Assembly (NCBI RefSeq): GCF_040954835.1
Contig: NC_090704.1
Location: 44,706,979-44,770,978 of the forward strand
DNA length: 64,000 bases
Reading direction: 5' to 3'
Source: Lepisosteus oculatus
Lineage: Eukaryota; Chordata; Actinopteri; Semionotiformes; Lepisosteidae
Positions within the stretch are counted from its first letter, which is position 1; every line of letters starts with the position of its first letter. Below are positions 1-12,200 of the stretch, piece after piece. Under the pieces are notes generated by a model. That model was given only the letters and a program-made list of their open reading frames with translations. It did no database searches and had not been told where the DNA came from. The translations under genes were made by a program, and so were the position numbers.

Positions 1-229
1 GGTTTTTGCATGCAGTTGGATTTTAGTCATTACACTATCTATGATGGCTGTAAAAGATAACACGGTGTAAAATATTTGTTACTCTGTTTTAATTAGCATA
101 TTGGGCCAATAATGATTAAAAGAACTGTGCTTGCTGTGTGCGTAATTCCTCTGGTGTTCAGCCTGACTCTGTGCCTTTAAAAGTTGTTAGTTAGTGCAGC
201 CTGGTTAACGCACTCCTCTCTGTCCACAG

Positions 230-287
230 CGAGATCCAGCAGAGGAAGCTCTGAAGAGCAGCAACATGAATCTGGATCAGGCAATGA
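230..287 (+). CDS. tnrc6c: TNRC6C exon: end of UBA domain
   Basis: Acceptor tgtccacag and donor gtaagt flank 58 nt that enter in phase 0 and end in phase 1. The translation contains [16 protein letters not shown], the second and third helix region of the family's UBA domain. Everything from 1 to 229 is the preceding intron, where I see nothing else. Confidence 0.93.
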
Positions 288-3200
288 GTAAGTATGAGCA
301 GGTCTTGGCAGTCACTGACCCAACTGCTTCTTAATAGCTAATAGGACTGTGAGACTTGTCTGGGTGGGTGGCTGGCCGACTGCAGCTACAGCATGTCAGA
401 GCATTCATTCACTTCTCACATGGAGGGGCTGAACTGGTCAAGAGCTGTAGACATAGGGCAACGCAAACATCAGATTGTGTTCCTACAGGCACGTGGGTCT
501 TGCGTGTTTCATTTACGTTAAATCTCATAGGGCTGACATCCTGGAAATAATGTTTAATTTAACCAATTAAGGAAACAGCAGAGGCCAATGAGTATCTTAT
601 AGATAATAAATCCATTAACAGGCAGAACAGTCTTTTTTTCTCTTGGAACTTTTAAATCTTCCCCTCCGATACATTCACGCTAGATTTTAGTATGTCAGAA
701 AATGGGACTGAAATGTTAACTTGCTCTTCCAGGCGCTCTGTTGGAAAAGAAGACTGAATTGGACAAGCGGGGGATGGGAATATCTGAGTACAACAACGGT
801 ATGGTCACCAAACCGCTGGGCTGTCGGCCCCCGACGATCTCCAAAGAGTCTTCCTCTGACCGGCCCTCCTTCCTGGACAAGGTACGATGGGGTCGGCACG
901 ATGGGCTGGGCTATCGAGGGCCTCATTTGTTTTCATGTGAAACTACTGGCAGAGATGTCAGATGTAGAGAATCCAGATCTTTCATCCAGCTGGTGCTCGA
1001 GGCGCTTCCTCCATCTGCCCAGGAGGTGGCAGCACTTGAACAGAGCTGCCACCAACCCAGCCGCTGTGACAGAAGCAGCCTCTGTTCTTTGTGAGGTGTT
1101 GTACGCAGTGGTTTGAGTAACTGGTATGCTCATGCGCTGAAAAGAAACGAGTAACTAGCTCGTGAGACAAATAGGTGTGTCTCCACTAGTTTTCATCACC
1201 TGCTAAAGCAAGGTGATCCAGCCATGATGATAAGTCTCATTTGTTCCGATCTTGGAAACGGTGGCACAAAGATCTGCGAGTGCGCTCACTCCTGGGAGAG
1301 GGGCACCCTACAGGGAACCACAGAAAAGCTGCGTGAGAGGAGCCAGACCGTTTCGTGTCCCTGGGTGCTGAGGAGCCTGACTGGCAATGGCAGCATGCTC
1401 TGTTTCTTTTTTGCACCCAGGATGGCAGCCTGGTGGAAGACGCCCCAACCTCACCGTTTTTGCCTTCTCCCAGCCTGAAGCTCCCCCTGTCCAGCAGTGC
1501 CCTCCCCAACCAGGCCCTGGGGGGGGTTTCCACGGGGCTGGCCATGCAAAACTTGAACTCCAACAGACAGGTGGGCACCCCTAGGTTGGTGGGTGTGTGT
1601 GTGAACTGGGTTTTAGGGGCCCAAACTGGGCCCCCGGGTGCTATTACACAGCTGTACACATTCATATATCCTAATTTTTATGAAACCGCTGCAGGGGATA
1701 TGAAGGACTATGGATTGATTGGAGTTGTATTTAAAATGTATGCAGTTGGATGAGAATCGTGCAGTTTTTTTCAGTTCTCTGACAACGTGACTGATGCCAA
1801 TTGCATGTGATACATGTACTGTTACAGTGGGTCTTGGTGGAGCTTTGTGTCGACTCAAAAACGACAAGGAAAAAACTCTTAGATTGGGGACTTGATATTT
1901 GTGGCATCACAGTTCGCTTTTAGAATCCAGTGTGTGAAAGACGAATGATCATGACAAAGCCTCTGATACGCCTTGAAAGTGAGCAGTTGGAAAAGTAAAA
2001 TCAATGCTTTAAAATGTACCTTAACCCCTCCATCCCTTCTTTGTTCCTGATGATTATTCATTCATTTATCTCTATCACGATAATCCTGCTAGGAGAGACT
2101 CAATGAGATGAGATCGTTTCGTTTCCATGAGCGTCCCAGGAATGCAGCCAACACAGAGGACCTTACAAAGTTACAGCACTCCATCCAAGTAATGCATTCT
2201 GAAATCCCAGTTACTACACACCTACTGTAGCAGTACAAGACCAGAAGTGGAGCTCTGTGGGCTGGTGACACTCTCTCCTGATCTTGGCATATACTGGCTA
2301 CGTTTCCAAGTTGATGATGGAACAAGTTACAGGTTTGAAAGTTGTAAAATTAGCCCTATTCCCCCTGTCTCTAGCCACAGAGGGGTCCCCTATAAAGCCC
2401 GCAATAGCTCTCAAGGTTCAGGAGAAAGAGTCACTGGCCAGGATACTCCTAAGCAGAGTAGGCTCTTTCTAATCTGGTTTTGATTTGCATACTTTGTTTA
2501 GCCTTTTCCTATGTTTGCATTTTGTTCTTGTTCTTGCTCTTTTTTGTACTTGTCATTTAATGGGAATCTTTCATCTGGACTCAAGCTTTCGCATTAAATT
2601 TTATATTCAATAGAAGGCCTAAAAACAAGTAGATGATGGGTAGAATATGAATAGACTTGGATTTTTATTGCAGTTGCAGAGAAGCTGATCAGATTTCATT
2701 CTGCACAGATTTACTGGAAATCACTCATGCAGCAAGGTGCAACTTTGGCTTATGTCAAACGGGCACCGGTGTTTCAGTACAAATGTTTCAGAAGCTCTAA
2801 AACCAAGCCACCAAGCTCAAAAGAAAATGCTCTGCTGGGTAGGAATGTAAAGTCTTGGCACAGAGGATGTACCGCTGTGACAAACCACCAAGCACAAAAT
2901 GAAGCTGATGGCTTATAATAATGTAATAATAATGTTTCTTTATTAGCCCTATACAATTTCTTGCATTAGGAATTCGTCTTTTCGCATACCCCAGCTTTTT
3001 CTCCAAGGAGACACAGACACACAGACAGTCGAGCAGTGTCTGGTGCCCGTGGGCAGGGAGGATGCTTGCTGCGGATGTGTCAGGAAGTTGGGGAATCCCT
3101 CCATTTGTTTCCTTGACAACGTGGGGAGAGCTCTTGTGGTCTGTGCTCTTGCAGTACCAGCAAAAGGCAGCTTGGCCCAGGGGCCGCCCCCCCTGCCCTT

Positions 3201-6200
3201 GAATGAGGGCCGGGTAGCGGGCGAGCGTGTGATTTCCGCAGGAGGCCTGTGTGGGCCGGGGGGCCCCCAGAGGAGCGGGCGTTGCCCACCTCGAGGCCTC
3301 CTCCCTTCTTTTGTTTCTGAGTGGTTCACCGATCTGACCCCGCCTTCGAATAAACATGTTGCTTTAGATGACAGGTGTCCCGTTCGCCCGCTCCAGGGGG
3401 GGGGGGCGCGTCTTATTTTGCTCTTTTGCACCGTGAACTCTTATTCTGACGCGGCCTCGGGGGGCGGCGACGGCAGTCCACGGGTTCGCTCCTTCGCGGC
3501 GCTGCTCTCGGGGGGGGTGTCACCGCTGCCCGGGGGCAGGCGGTTCCGGGGGCCTAGCGGAGAGGAGGATGAGGAGGATGATGATGCTTTGAAACGCCGT
3601 TGATTTTAAGCCGTACGTGGAAGCAGACGGGGGCTCCGGTGTCCCGGGCCCCTCCCTCTCTGCCCAGCTCTCCTCTGACTCCCCCCCGCTCCCCCCCCCA
3701 GATGCAGAGCGGAGTGTTCAGCAGTAGTGGAGCAGCACAAACCAGGGCCATTCAGCAGCCACAGCCTCCCCTCCAACAGCCATCAGTGCCACCTCTCAGC
3801 TCCTCCCAGCCTAGTCTTCGCGCTCAAGTGCCTCAGTTTCTCTCCCCTCAGGTGAGCGGAGCCGTCTCCTGGCCCGCCTAATGGGCAACTTTTATTTATC
3901 TGTTTTTGTTTTTCTGCCTCTCGAGTCTATTCCCCCCCCCCCCTTACGTTGATCAGACCTTGAACTGGATTTAAAAAAAAAAACTCCTGTAAAATTCCAG
4001 TTCCGTGAATATAACGACCTTCTTTCACTGCTACGTCTCCGTCGTGATCACGTAGTTCGTGATACAGACCCGTGTCCTGCCAGGGCGTGCGCAGTGTCGC
4101 AGGGAGGGCTGCTCAATACTCCTTTGTCTCTCCGTTTCCAGGTTCAAGCACAGCTCTTGCAGTTTGCAGCAAAAAACATTGGTCTGAACCCTGCACTTTT
4201 AACCTCGCCAATGAACCCTCAACACATGACCCTGTTGAACCAACTCTACCAGCTGCAGCTGGTGAGTAGCTGGAGGCCTGAACTCCAGGTAACCTGGGGT
4301 GCAAGAGCATCGTGCTTGAGCAGGAAGTACACCGAGCTCGCATACAGCGGGGCTGTGCTGCTGCGAGATTCTCCTTCTGTTGGGGACAGGGGCCTGCTTT
4401 GAAAGCTCTGAGTAAGCTGTCGGACACATACAGGTTTATCAGTTCAGAAAAACATCTTTTCTGCACGTTTGTTTTGCATTTGGCGTGCTCCAGCTGTGGC
4501 ACACTCTGCAGTATTAATACTGATGGTTTTGGCCTCGTTCACTGTCAAGTAATTCATGGTAGTGTTGTGTCCAATAACCAGAAAAGGGCTAGGAAATGAA
4601 TCCAGGTGACAAATTAGACAATAGAAGTGTCTTCATTTACAGCAGTACTCCACGTGTTCCAAGTGGAATGGTGCCTTTGTATAGCTGCTTTGGAAGTGCA
4701 TGTGAATTACCGGAGGAGGCCGGGATGCCAGTGTTTCTCATTCCCTGCTCTGTTGTCTGCGCCCCTCGCCCACTCTCTCTACCCACAGGCTTACCAGCGT
4801 TTACAAATCCAGCAGCAGATGTTGCAGGCCCAGCGTAACGTGTCCGGCCCCATCAGACAACAAGAGCAGCAAGTGAGTGCCGATTTGAACCCGGTTCTCC
4901 CCCGAGGGGGGTGCTGTGGCAAGTGGTTTATCTCAGCTTAAACACTCTGTTCTCTGCTATTCTTTAAACAAAGAGTGTTCGTTATGGACACCTGTTTTTT
5001 TTGAGCTGGGGAGTTGCATCAGTGAGTGTGCAACAAAGGAACACAATAGGATGTTAGAGTAAACCAGCGTTGTTAACCAACTTGACTTGTAATATCACTC
5101 ATCCATAGCAGACATCCAGATAATAAGATTTTTGCAAGGGCAAAATAACTGAATCTGACTGAACGAACTTTTCCCTTGTTGTACACTTCGCGTGACCACG
5201 ACCTGTGACGATTTTTCGAATTTTTTTGGTTTTTCTTGGTTTCTGCCGGCAAAGTTTTGCTACCATAGAAGTGTTGGTTTTTTTTCTTTTTTTTTCATGC
5301 TATGGCATAAAACTGTGGTTTCCTTTCCTTCTTCCCCTTTTCCCAGCTGAAAACAACTTGCACGTTTCTTTGCGTGACTTGGCTAGATTCATTGTTGGAG
5401 ATAAAGCTGTTGATGTTCTCACAGTTTAAAAAAAACCCTCATCTCGTGGGATTTCTGTGGTGTACTTTCATCGGAGTTAATTTCTGACTTCAGCTTGGGT
5501 CTCCAAGGCTAAGTGGAAAAAGTCACAGGATAGTTCTTCTTCTGTCTCTTTAGTCCATGTTGATTTTGATGAGCCAGTGGACATTTTGCATAGTTTTCTT
5601 GGCTTTTAGCAATGGAGGGTGAATTAAAAGGTAGTGTAATTAAAAAACAGGAAAGTCTCCGCTGCAGTCATTTGTAATATGTTTTCACCTCTCTTATCAA
5701 AAATCATTGAGGTAGATCAGTTCTGCAAACCTAAGACGTATAACTATAAAAGAAGATAAATTGTATATTTTGCCGTAAAATTAAGAATACATGAAAAATT
5801 GTACTTTTTATGTTTACATTAGAATACCTGGGTTTGATGAAACAAAATAGTTGTACTTAATGTCCCTGTGCTTAAGTTGTTTTTTGATTATTTACTTTCT
5901 AAAAAGACCTGGTGTATCTCTCACCCCAGGTCTAGACTTTCATTGCATGTGAGTTGTGTTTAAAATTAAGATACTTCAAAGCCGGGTGTAATTGCAAACT
6001 TCTTGCTTGAAGGATCCAGGCTTAAGAAGTGGTGGTGTTGTATTTTTCCAGGTTGCACGTACAATCAATAACATGCAGCAGCAAATCCAACAGCACCAGC
6101 GACAGCTGGCCCAGGCCCTGCTTATGAAGCAGCAGCAGCAGCCTCCTCCTCATCCTGGCCTGCACCCCGGTGCTGGCAAATCAGCCCTGGACAGCTTCCC

Positions 6201-9200
6201 ACCCCACCCCCAGGCCCCAGGCCTAGCTGACCTGCAGACCAAAGAGCAGCAGTCTTCTCCCAACTCCTACTCTCCTTACCCCCTCGGTAAGTGTGCTTAG
6301 CAGACAATCCTGCTTGACTGTTTAGAGCTCTGGCACCTTTTTAAAGGTAGTTTGGGGATTTTACTTCTGGGGGGGGGGGGGGGACAAAGTCCTCAAACCC
6401 CAGTTGGAATTCTGACGTTTGTGTGTGTTCCCCCCCCCACCATGTGCCGTCTCGTTCAGCTGGGCTGAATCCAAACATGAATGTAAGCAGCATAGACGTG
6501 AGTGGTGGTCTGTCCATGAAGGACACCTCTCAGTCTCAGTCCCGCCTGCCACAGTGGACGCACCCCAATTCCATGGAGAACCTCTCTGGCAACTCCTCGC
6601 CGCTGGAGCAAAACCTCAGCAAGCACGGTAAGCAGAGGGCCGCAGCGGGTGGAGTAACTGGAACACGGCAGGCTCAGATCCCAGCTGAGACACGGCTGCT
6701 GTACTCTTCAGTAGGACACCTCACCCAGACAGCTCCAGTCAGATACCCAGCTGGGCGAGGGGCTGCAAATGTGAGACTCTGTGGGTCAAGACATCAGCCA
6801 GATTAGTTAGGAAAGCCACCAACAAATTCCAGTGAACATCTTATAAAGGCATCTTCAGTCGCTGGCAAAACAATTGCAAGAACATAAGATTGTAAGGTAT
6901 CAAAGGCACTTGTAACCCAGTTGGTTGCTATTAGCATGATGATCTGTGTTGAATATCCAGCTGTTTTCTAAGGGAACCAGGGCACTAGCTTCAACAGCAT
7001 GTCCGAGTAGCTTGTTCCAGACTCCCACAACCCTCAGATGCAAGGAAGGCCGTTCATCTCTCCCGTGTCATGTTTGCATGCTTTAGTTGTAATCCAGAAT
7101 AGAAACAAAGTGAACTGAACTCTTTCATCCCTCATGTTGTTCAGGTCAGTGCAGGTTGTCTTGCAGAAATCTGCTTCAGGTGCTCTGAGTAGGACAGCCT
7201 TTATTATAGTTGTTGCTCTGAACCACAGCCAGTTCATTTGCGTTTTCTGGCAAAATGTCTTGGTACATATTATAGTGTACATCCAAATCTGTATGCTTTA
7301 AAAAACTGTCCCACCTTTTTTCTGTTTTATGTGTTTTTACAGACTAAATTGTTTATCGTAAGTATGTGGGTGGAGAATCTGCAGCTTTACTCTGCTCTGA
7401 CTTGATTGCATTTATAGGTCAAAGGTTGCTTTTCAAGGCAAATGTATGTATGAAGCCATATCCCAAAAGAGGAAGTGAAGCAATACGGTTTTTCTTCTTC
7501 ACCCTCTGCTTCTGAATAGCCGCTCCGTCCCACTGAGTTGCACACTTCTGCCATTTTCTTTCTTTCCCCTTCTTCAGCACAGTCAGCCTGTCTGTCCACT
7601 CTTTGGCCTTTTTCCTCCTGGTGGGCTGTGAATGGATTTAAGAATGTTGACCATGATTGTGCTGAGTTACCAGTTCTGCAGACAGCTGCCGCTCTGGTTC
7701 CTTTTGTGTTATGATGATATAATCTGTGAGGCTGTCCTGTTTAGGGGCTTTTTTCTCTTTCAACCCTTTTTTTAATTAGCCACCAATTAGATTTCTGTAG
7801 GATTGGTAGGATCATGAACTGGCCAAAGGTGCTCAGTTTTACTGTTCCATTGTCCTAGCTCACTGTTCGCAAAGGGTGCCTCCTGGAAATGAACCCCATT
7901 AGAAAACAGGAGTGTGGGTGTGTGCTGATTCTTATTTCATTCAGTGAGCGTGTAGCCGCCCTGGATTGCTCTGTGTGGATCCTTGTGGTGGACGTGTTCC
8001 TCAGGGAGCCGGAGAAGTGACTCCTGTTGCCTGTGTTTCCAGGTGCTATCCCTGCAGGTCCCAGTCTCGGCCCCCCAGGGAAGCCCCCCATGGAAGACTC
8101 CTACAGCCCCTACAATCTCATCCCCAGCTCCGAGTCTCCAGCCAGCCCCCTCGTGGCCCCAGACAGCTGGACACAGGGCAAAGCTAGCAATGACAAAATC
8201 TCCAACGGCACCAACATCAACTGGCCACCAGGTTTGTGAAAGAAAAGCAAGAGCCCGTTTTGTTCGAGAGAACTCCTTCCCCGATGTCTTTGTTTTAACC
8301 TATACAGTTTAGAGGAATTCCACACAATTTGTCCATTCCACAACGATCTAAACTTGTGCTGTCCCCATTTTGAAGAATTGGAATCCATGAATGTGCTTGG
8401 ACATTTTTGTGTTTGTCTTTGAAAGCCCACGTCTACCTTTGTCGATTCACATCAAGAAATGCCTTTGCTTTTGCATGAGGGGCAATATTTTTTTCTCCCA
8501 TTTGGCTGTTCTGGTTCTTCTTATCCCCCTCGCTTAAAATGCTTAACAGTTCAATTTTTACAAGAGAAATTTTCAATAGTCACCTCAGTTTTTCTCTTTT
8601 TTTTCATTAGATAGAGAACTCAAAGTATATAGTCAGTCTAGAAAAAGCATAGTCTAGCTGGAGACAGAAACAGTGCTGAATGTCTGATTGTGTCAAGAAA
8701 ATTGTTCCAGGTCTTGATAGGCATTTGATACTTGATACCTGAATTTAGTTTGAAGCTAAAAACGTCAATCTGGGAAGTAACTGGGTGATGTCTTAGTTTG
8801 TGGACTTAACGATAAATGAGTTTCTGAAGCTGTCATTTCGGATACGTTTCAGAGTTTTGCCCAGGAGTGCCCTGGAAAGGACTGCAAAATATTGACCCGG
8901 AAACTGATCCCAATGTGACTCCAGGAAGTGTTCCCAGTGGCCCTACCATCAACACCAATATCCAGGATGTGAATCGTTACCTGCTCAGAGACAGGAGCGG
9001 AGGTAGGGAGTGAGAGGACTGGCTAGGACTCAGTGTGTCCCAGAGTGGAGAAAGTGCAGTGTTTTAGTCAGCACTCAGCTCAAAGTACCATGTTCTGTAC
9101 ATGCACTGTTCATAAATGCAGTGTACATGAGGAAGCCTAGTCAACTGTTTTAGTGTATAGCTTTCTAAACTTATTCTTTACATGCTTAGGAAGATTTTGC

Positions 9201-12200
9201 GAAGGCTGAACATTTTCTGAAAGATCCTTTTTTGCAGTAAGAGAGTCTGTTTGAATAGAAGCTGTAGGTACCATTGAAACCCATGAAAAATGTCAGAAGC
9301 TTCCTTCAGACCTAGACAACAAATTCAAGTAATTTGTCTGTTTATACTTTATTTTCCTTCAGATGCACTTAATCTGCACTCAAGACTCAATGTATTTGGA
9401 AGTCGAGCCTTTGGTTGCCTGAAATTTCTGTGTGGGGCTTAATATGTTAAAAGGTTGCTGAACAAGTGCCTACTGTATGAAGTAGAGCAACATAAAAACT
9501 AGTTTGTAGGACAAAAGCTACTAAACAATTCATGCCTATTGAGTAAATTTGTTATTTGAAAAGATAGCTAATCTACTGTGGAAGGATGGATAAAAAGAGA
9601 AACTCATTCATAAAGGTGACGTCAAAAAACATTCAGAAAACGACAAAGCATTATTTTCCCTATTCTGGCTGGCTGACAAAATTATATTTTTTGTTAAATG
9701 CATTTAAATGCTTGATTTGATTATTGATTACAAAATGCACTATCGTAATTAATAGCTTTCTAACTCTTGTGTCTCTGTGTTTCTGAATACATTCTTATTG
9801 TTATACATTGCAGTAGATTCATTGTGTGGCAGATTTCCACTGGTCTGAGGCACCACTTTAGCAAGGGGATGGTGTTTGCCATTAGCTTCCTTTTTTTCCA
9901 TTTATTTTGTTTTTCTTCTTGGGTGGCACGGCGCCTTGCGGTGCTAGGCCCCCGGGTTCAGTTCCTGACCTGGGATTCTATCTGGAGTGGAGTTTGTATG
10001 ATCTCCCTGTGTTCGCTCTGGTTTCCTCCCACAATACTACCAGTCCAAAAACTTACTAGCAGCTTAATTGGCTTCTGCGAAAGTTGGCCCTAGGTGTGAG
10101 TGTGTGCGTGTCTGTGTTGGCGTCTGTGTGTCTGCCCTGAGATGGACGGGTGTCCGGTCCAGGGTGAATCCTGCCTTGCGCCCGTGGCTCGCCGGGATAG
10201 GCTCCGTCTCCCCCCGCAGCCCTGAGTTTGAAAAAGCGGGTGGGAAAATTGGTGGATTTTCCTTTTCCTCTAATGCTGTTGACCATTTTGGTGTCACATG
10301 GCACAGGACCTCGCCTGTCCTGATCTGCCGTCTCTGATGGTTTAACACGAAAGTCATGAAAGTAACGGTCAAGAGCTGTTTTGACTCCCAAGAGTTGTGG
10401 AAGTCCCAAGTTGAGCTAGGAAACCTCCATGATATTCCTCACCTGACCGTGCAGCTTCCCTGGGACAGGGGATGCCACGCTGCAGACACGTCAGATGATG
10501 TCAATCCTTGGCCCCCTTGCTACAGTCTCTCTCTTCTTTTTCATTTTCACGTATATCATAGGCTCGTCCCCACCACCCTCTCAGAATGGTGCGCTGCCTT
10601 CTTCCGACGCCTGGCCTGTCAGTGCCCACACTAGCTCTTTCAGTTTGTCACCTTCGGCTACTGACTCCGCAGGTACCGACCCCTGCCCCAGCTCCTGCCC
10701 GCTCCCCTGACCTCTGACCCCCTGTTTCCAGTCCCGAGTGCACGCAGACTCGCTGCTCCTTAGCACCAGTGTCGTCGTGTGACGCCGTCCAGTCTGGCAC
10801 CTTCGTAACCCTCCACTTCCACAAGTAGCTCAGTCCGTTTCCCAATAGAATGCTTATGCTGAGAACCAAAATTCTGGTTCAGTTTTTATATAATTGGACT
10901 TTAAAGGAACATTTTGACATGGGTTGTGTTTTGCTTGTGTAGCTCAGTATTCTCTTTGTGAAGCCCTTCATCTCACAGTTTGTGACATGAAGGGGTTTGA
11001 ACTGGTTGGGATGTGAATGTGTGACGCTGAGAGAAGATGAATGAGTTGTCTTTACCCTTCACCTCTTCCCACCCCTTATTCTCACCCCCTCTGCTTTGGG
11101 TTGACATTTAAGCCCCCGGATGTAGGCTGCAGCAGTGCAGTCCCTCTCCGAGATGCTTCCTCTTGACGCGTCTTTCACAATACAAGCTCCTTCACACGCA
11201 TGGGGGCCCCAGGGTAGCCAAGTTTCCTTACTCTTCAGCCTGCTGCAACTTGGCAGAGTCTTGCTGAGCCAAGCCAGAACATCCCAGGAAGGTTAAAAAG
11301 TGACAGCTAGCCTCGGCAATGTTTTGGATAAGACTGGGAGAAGTACGCTGTGCTTGTGCATTTGAAAGTCCATCTTGAGGTCCGGTGGATTCCTTATTAA
11401 GCGGACATGTGTTCTCTCGACTGCTTTGACTAATTACTGCACCTTGATTTAATACGGAGGGTCTGCATGTCAATGGCAGGGCGGTTTTCTGTGCGCGCCT
11501 GCGCCCTGGCGACGGACGAACTGCAGCCACTGTTTGTGAGCGGTCTGGCCCGGGGTGTGTCACCTGGCTCACAGCCATCTTTCTCCCCTCCCAGGTAAAC
11601 TCTCAGACATGAAGTCCACTTGGTCGCCAGGCCCCATCTCCCACACCCAGGCCTCCCTGTCGCATGAGCTGTGGAAAGTGCCGCAGGGCCCCCGAAACAC
11701 TACAGCCCCCACCCGGCCCCCGCCCGGCCTGACCAACACCAAGCTGTCCTCCACCTGGAGTGGCAGCGCCCTGGGCCTGGTGCCAGGCTGGAGCAGCTCT
11801 TACTCTTCTGGTAGGTGCCCCTGACCTGTTCCTGACGCCCCACTTCCACCCGCAGGACTCACGGGTGGGGTGGTGGTCAGGCGTACACGGGTCACTCTTC
11901 TGTGTGTAGCAGGAAATTGGCGTTTAGGATGGTTATTCACGAGACAGACTTGTGGTGGCTTTATGGCAAGCGGCCCAACTTATGAGCTGCGAAAGCTCCC
12001 CGTTCTTCAGTGTCTACAAAGTGATCAATTCAGCGTACGCTGCTCTCTGCAGGAGCTTGCCACGCACGTGTCTCCAACAGCGCTGTGCCTCTCAAAGAAG
12101 CTCAAAGACCTGCGTGGTTTCATAAGAACACACCGTTACACCCATGAAAGGTTCACTTCTGTGGCTGAAAGGTTTGATAATGTGATGTGTACTCGTAGAA

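Noticed and set aside
2797..3431. Minus-strand open frames opposite the same GC-rich intron
   Set aside because: Same GC-rich cause; no splice context, no conserved residues.
3043..3603. 186-codon open frame in a TNRC6C intron
   Set aside because: It lies in GC-rich DNA where stops are rare, overlaps a SINE fragment, matches no known domain and competes with frames on the other strand.
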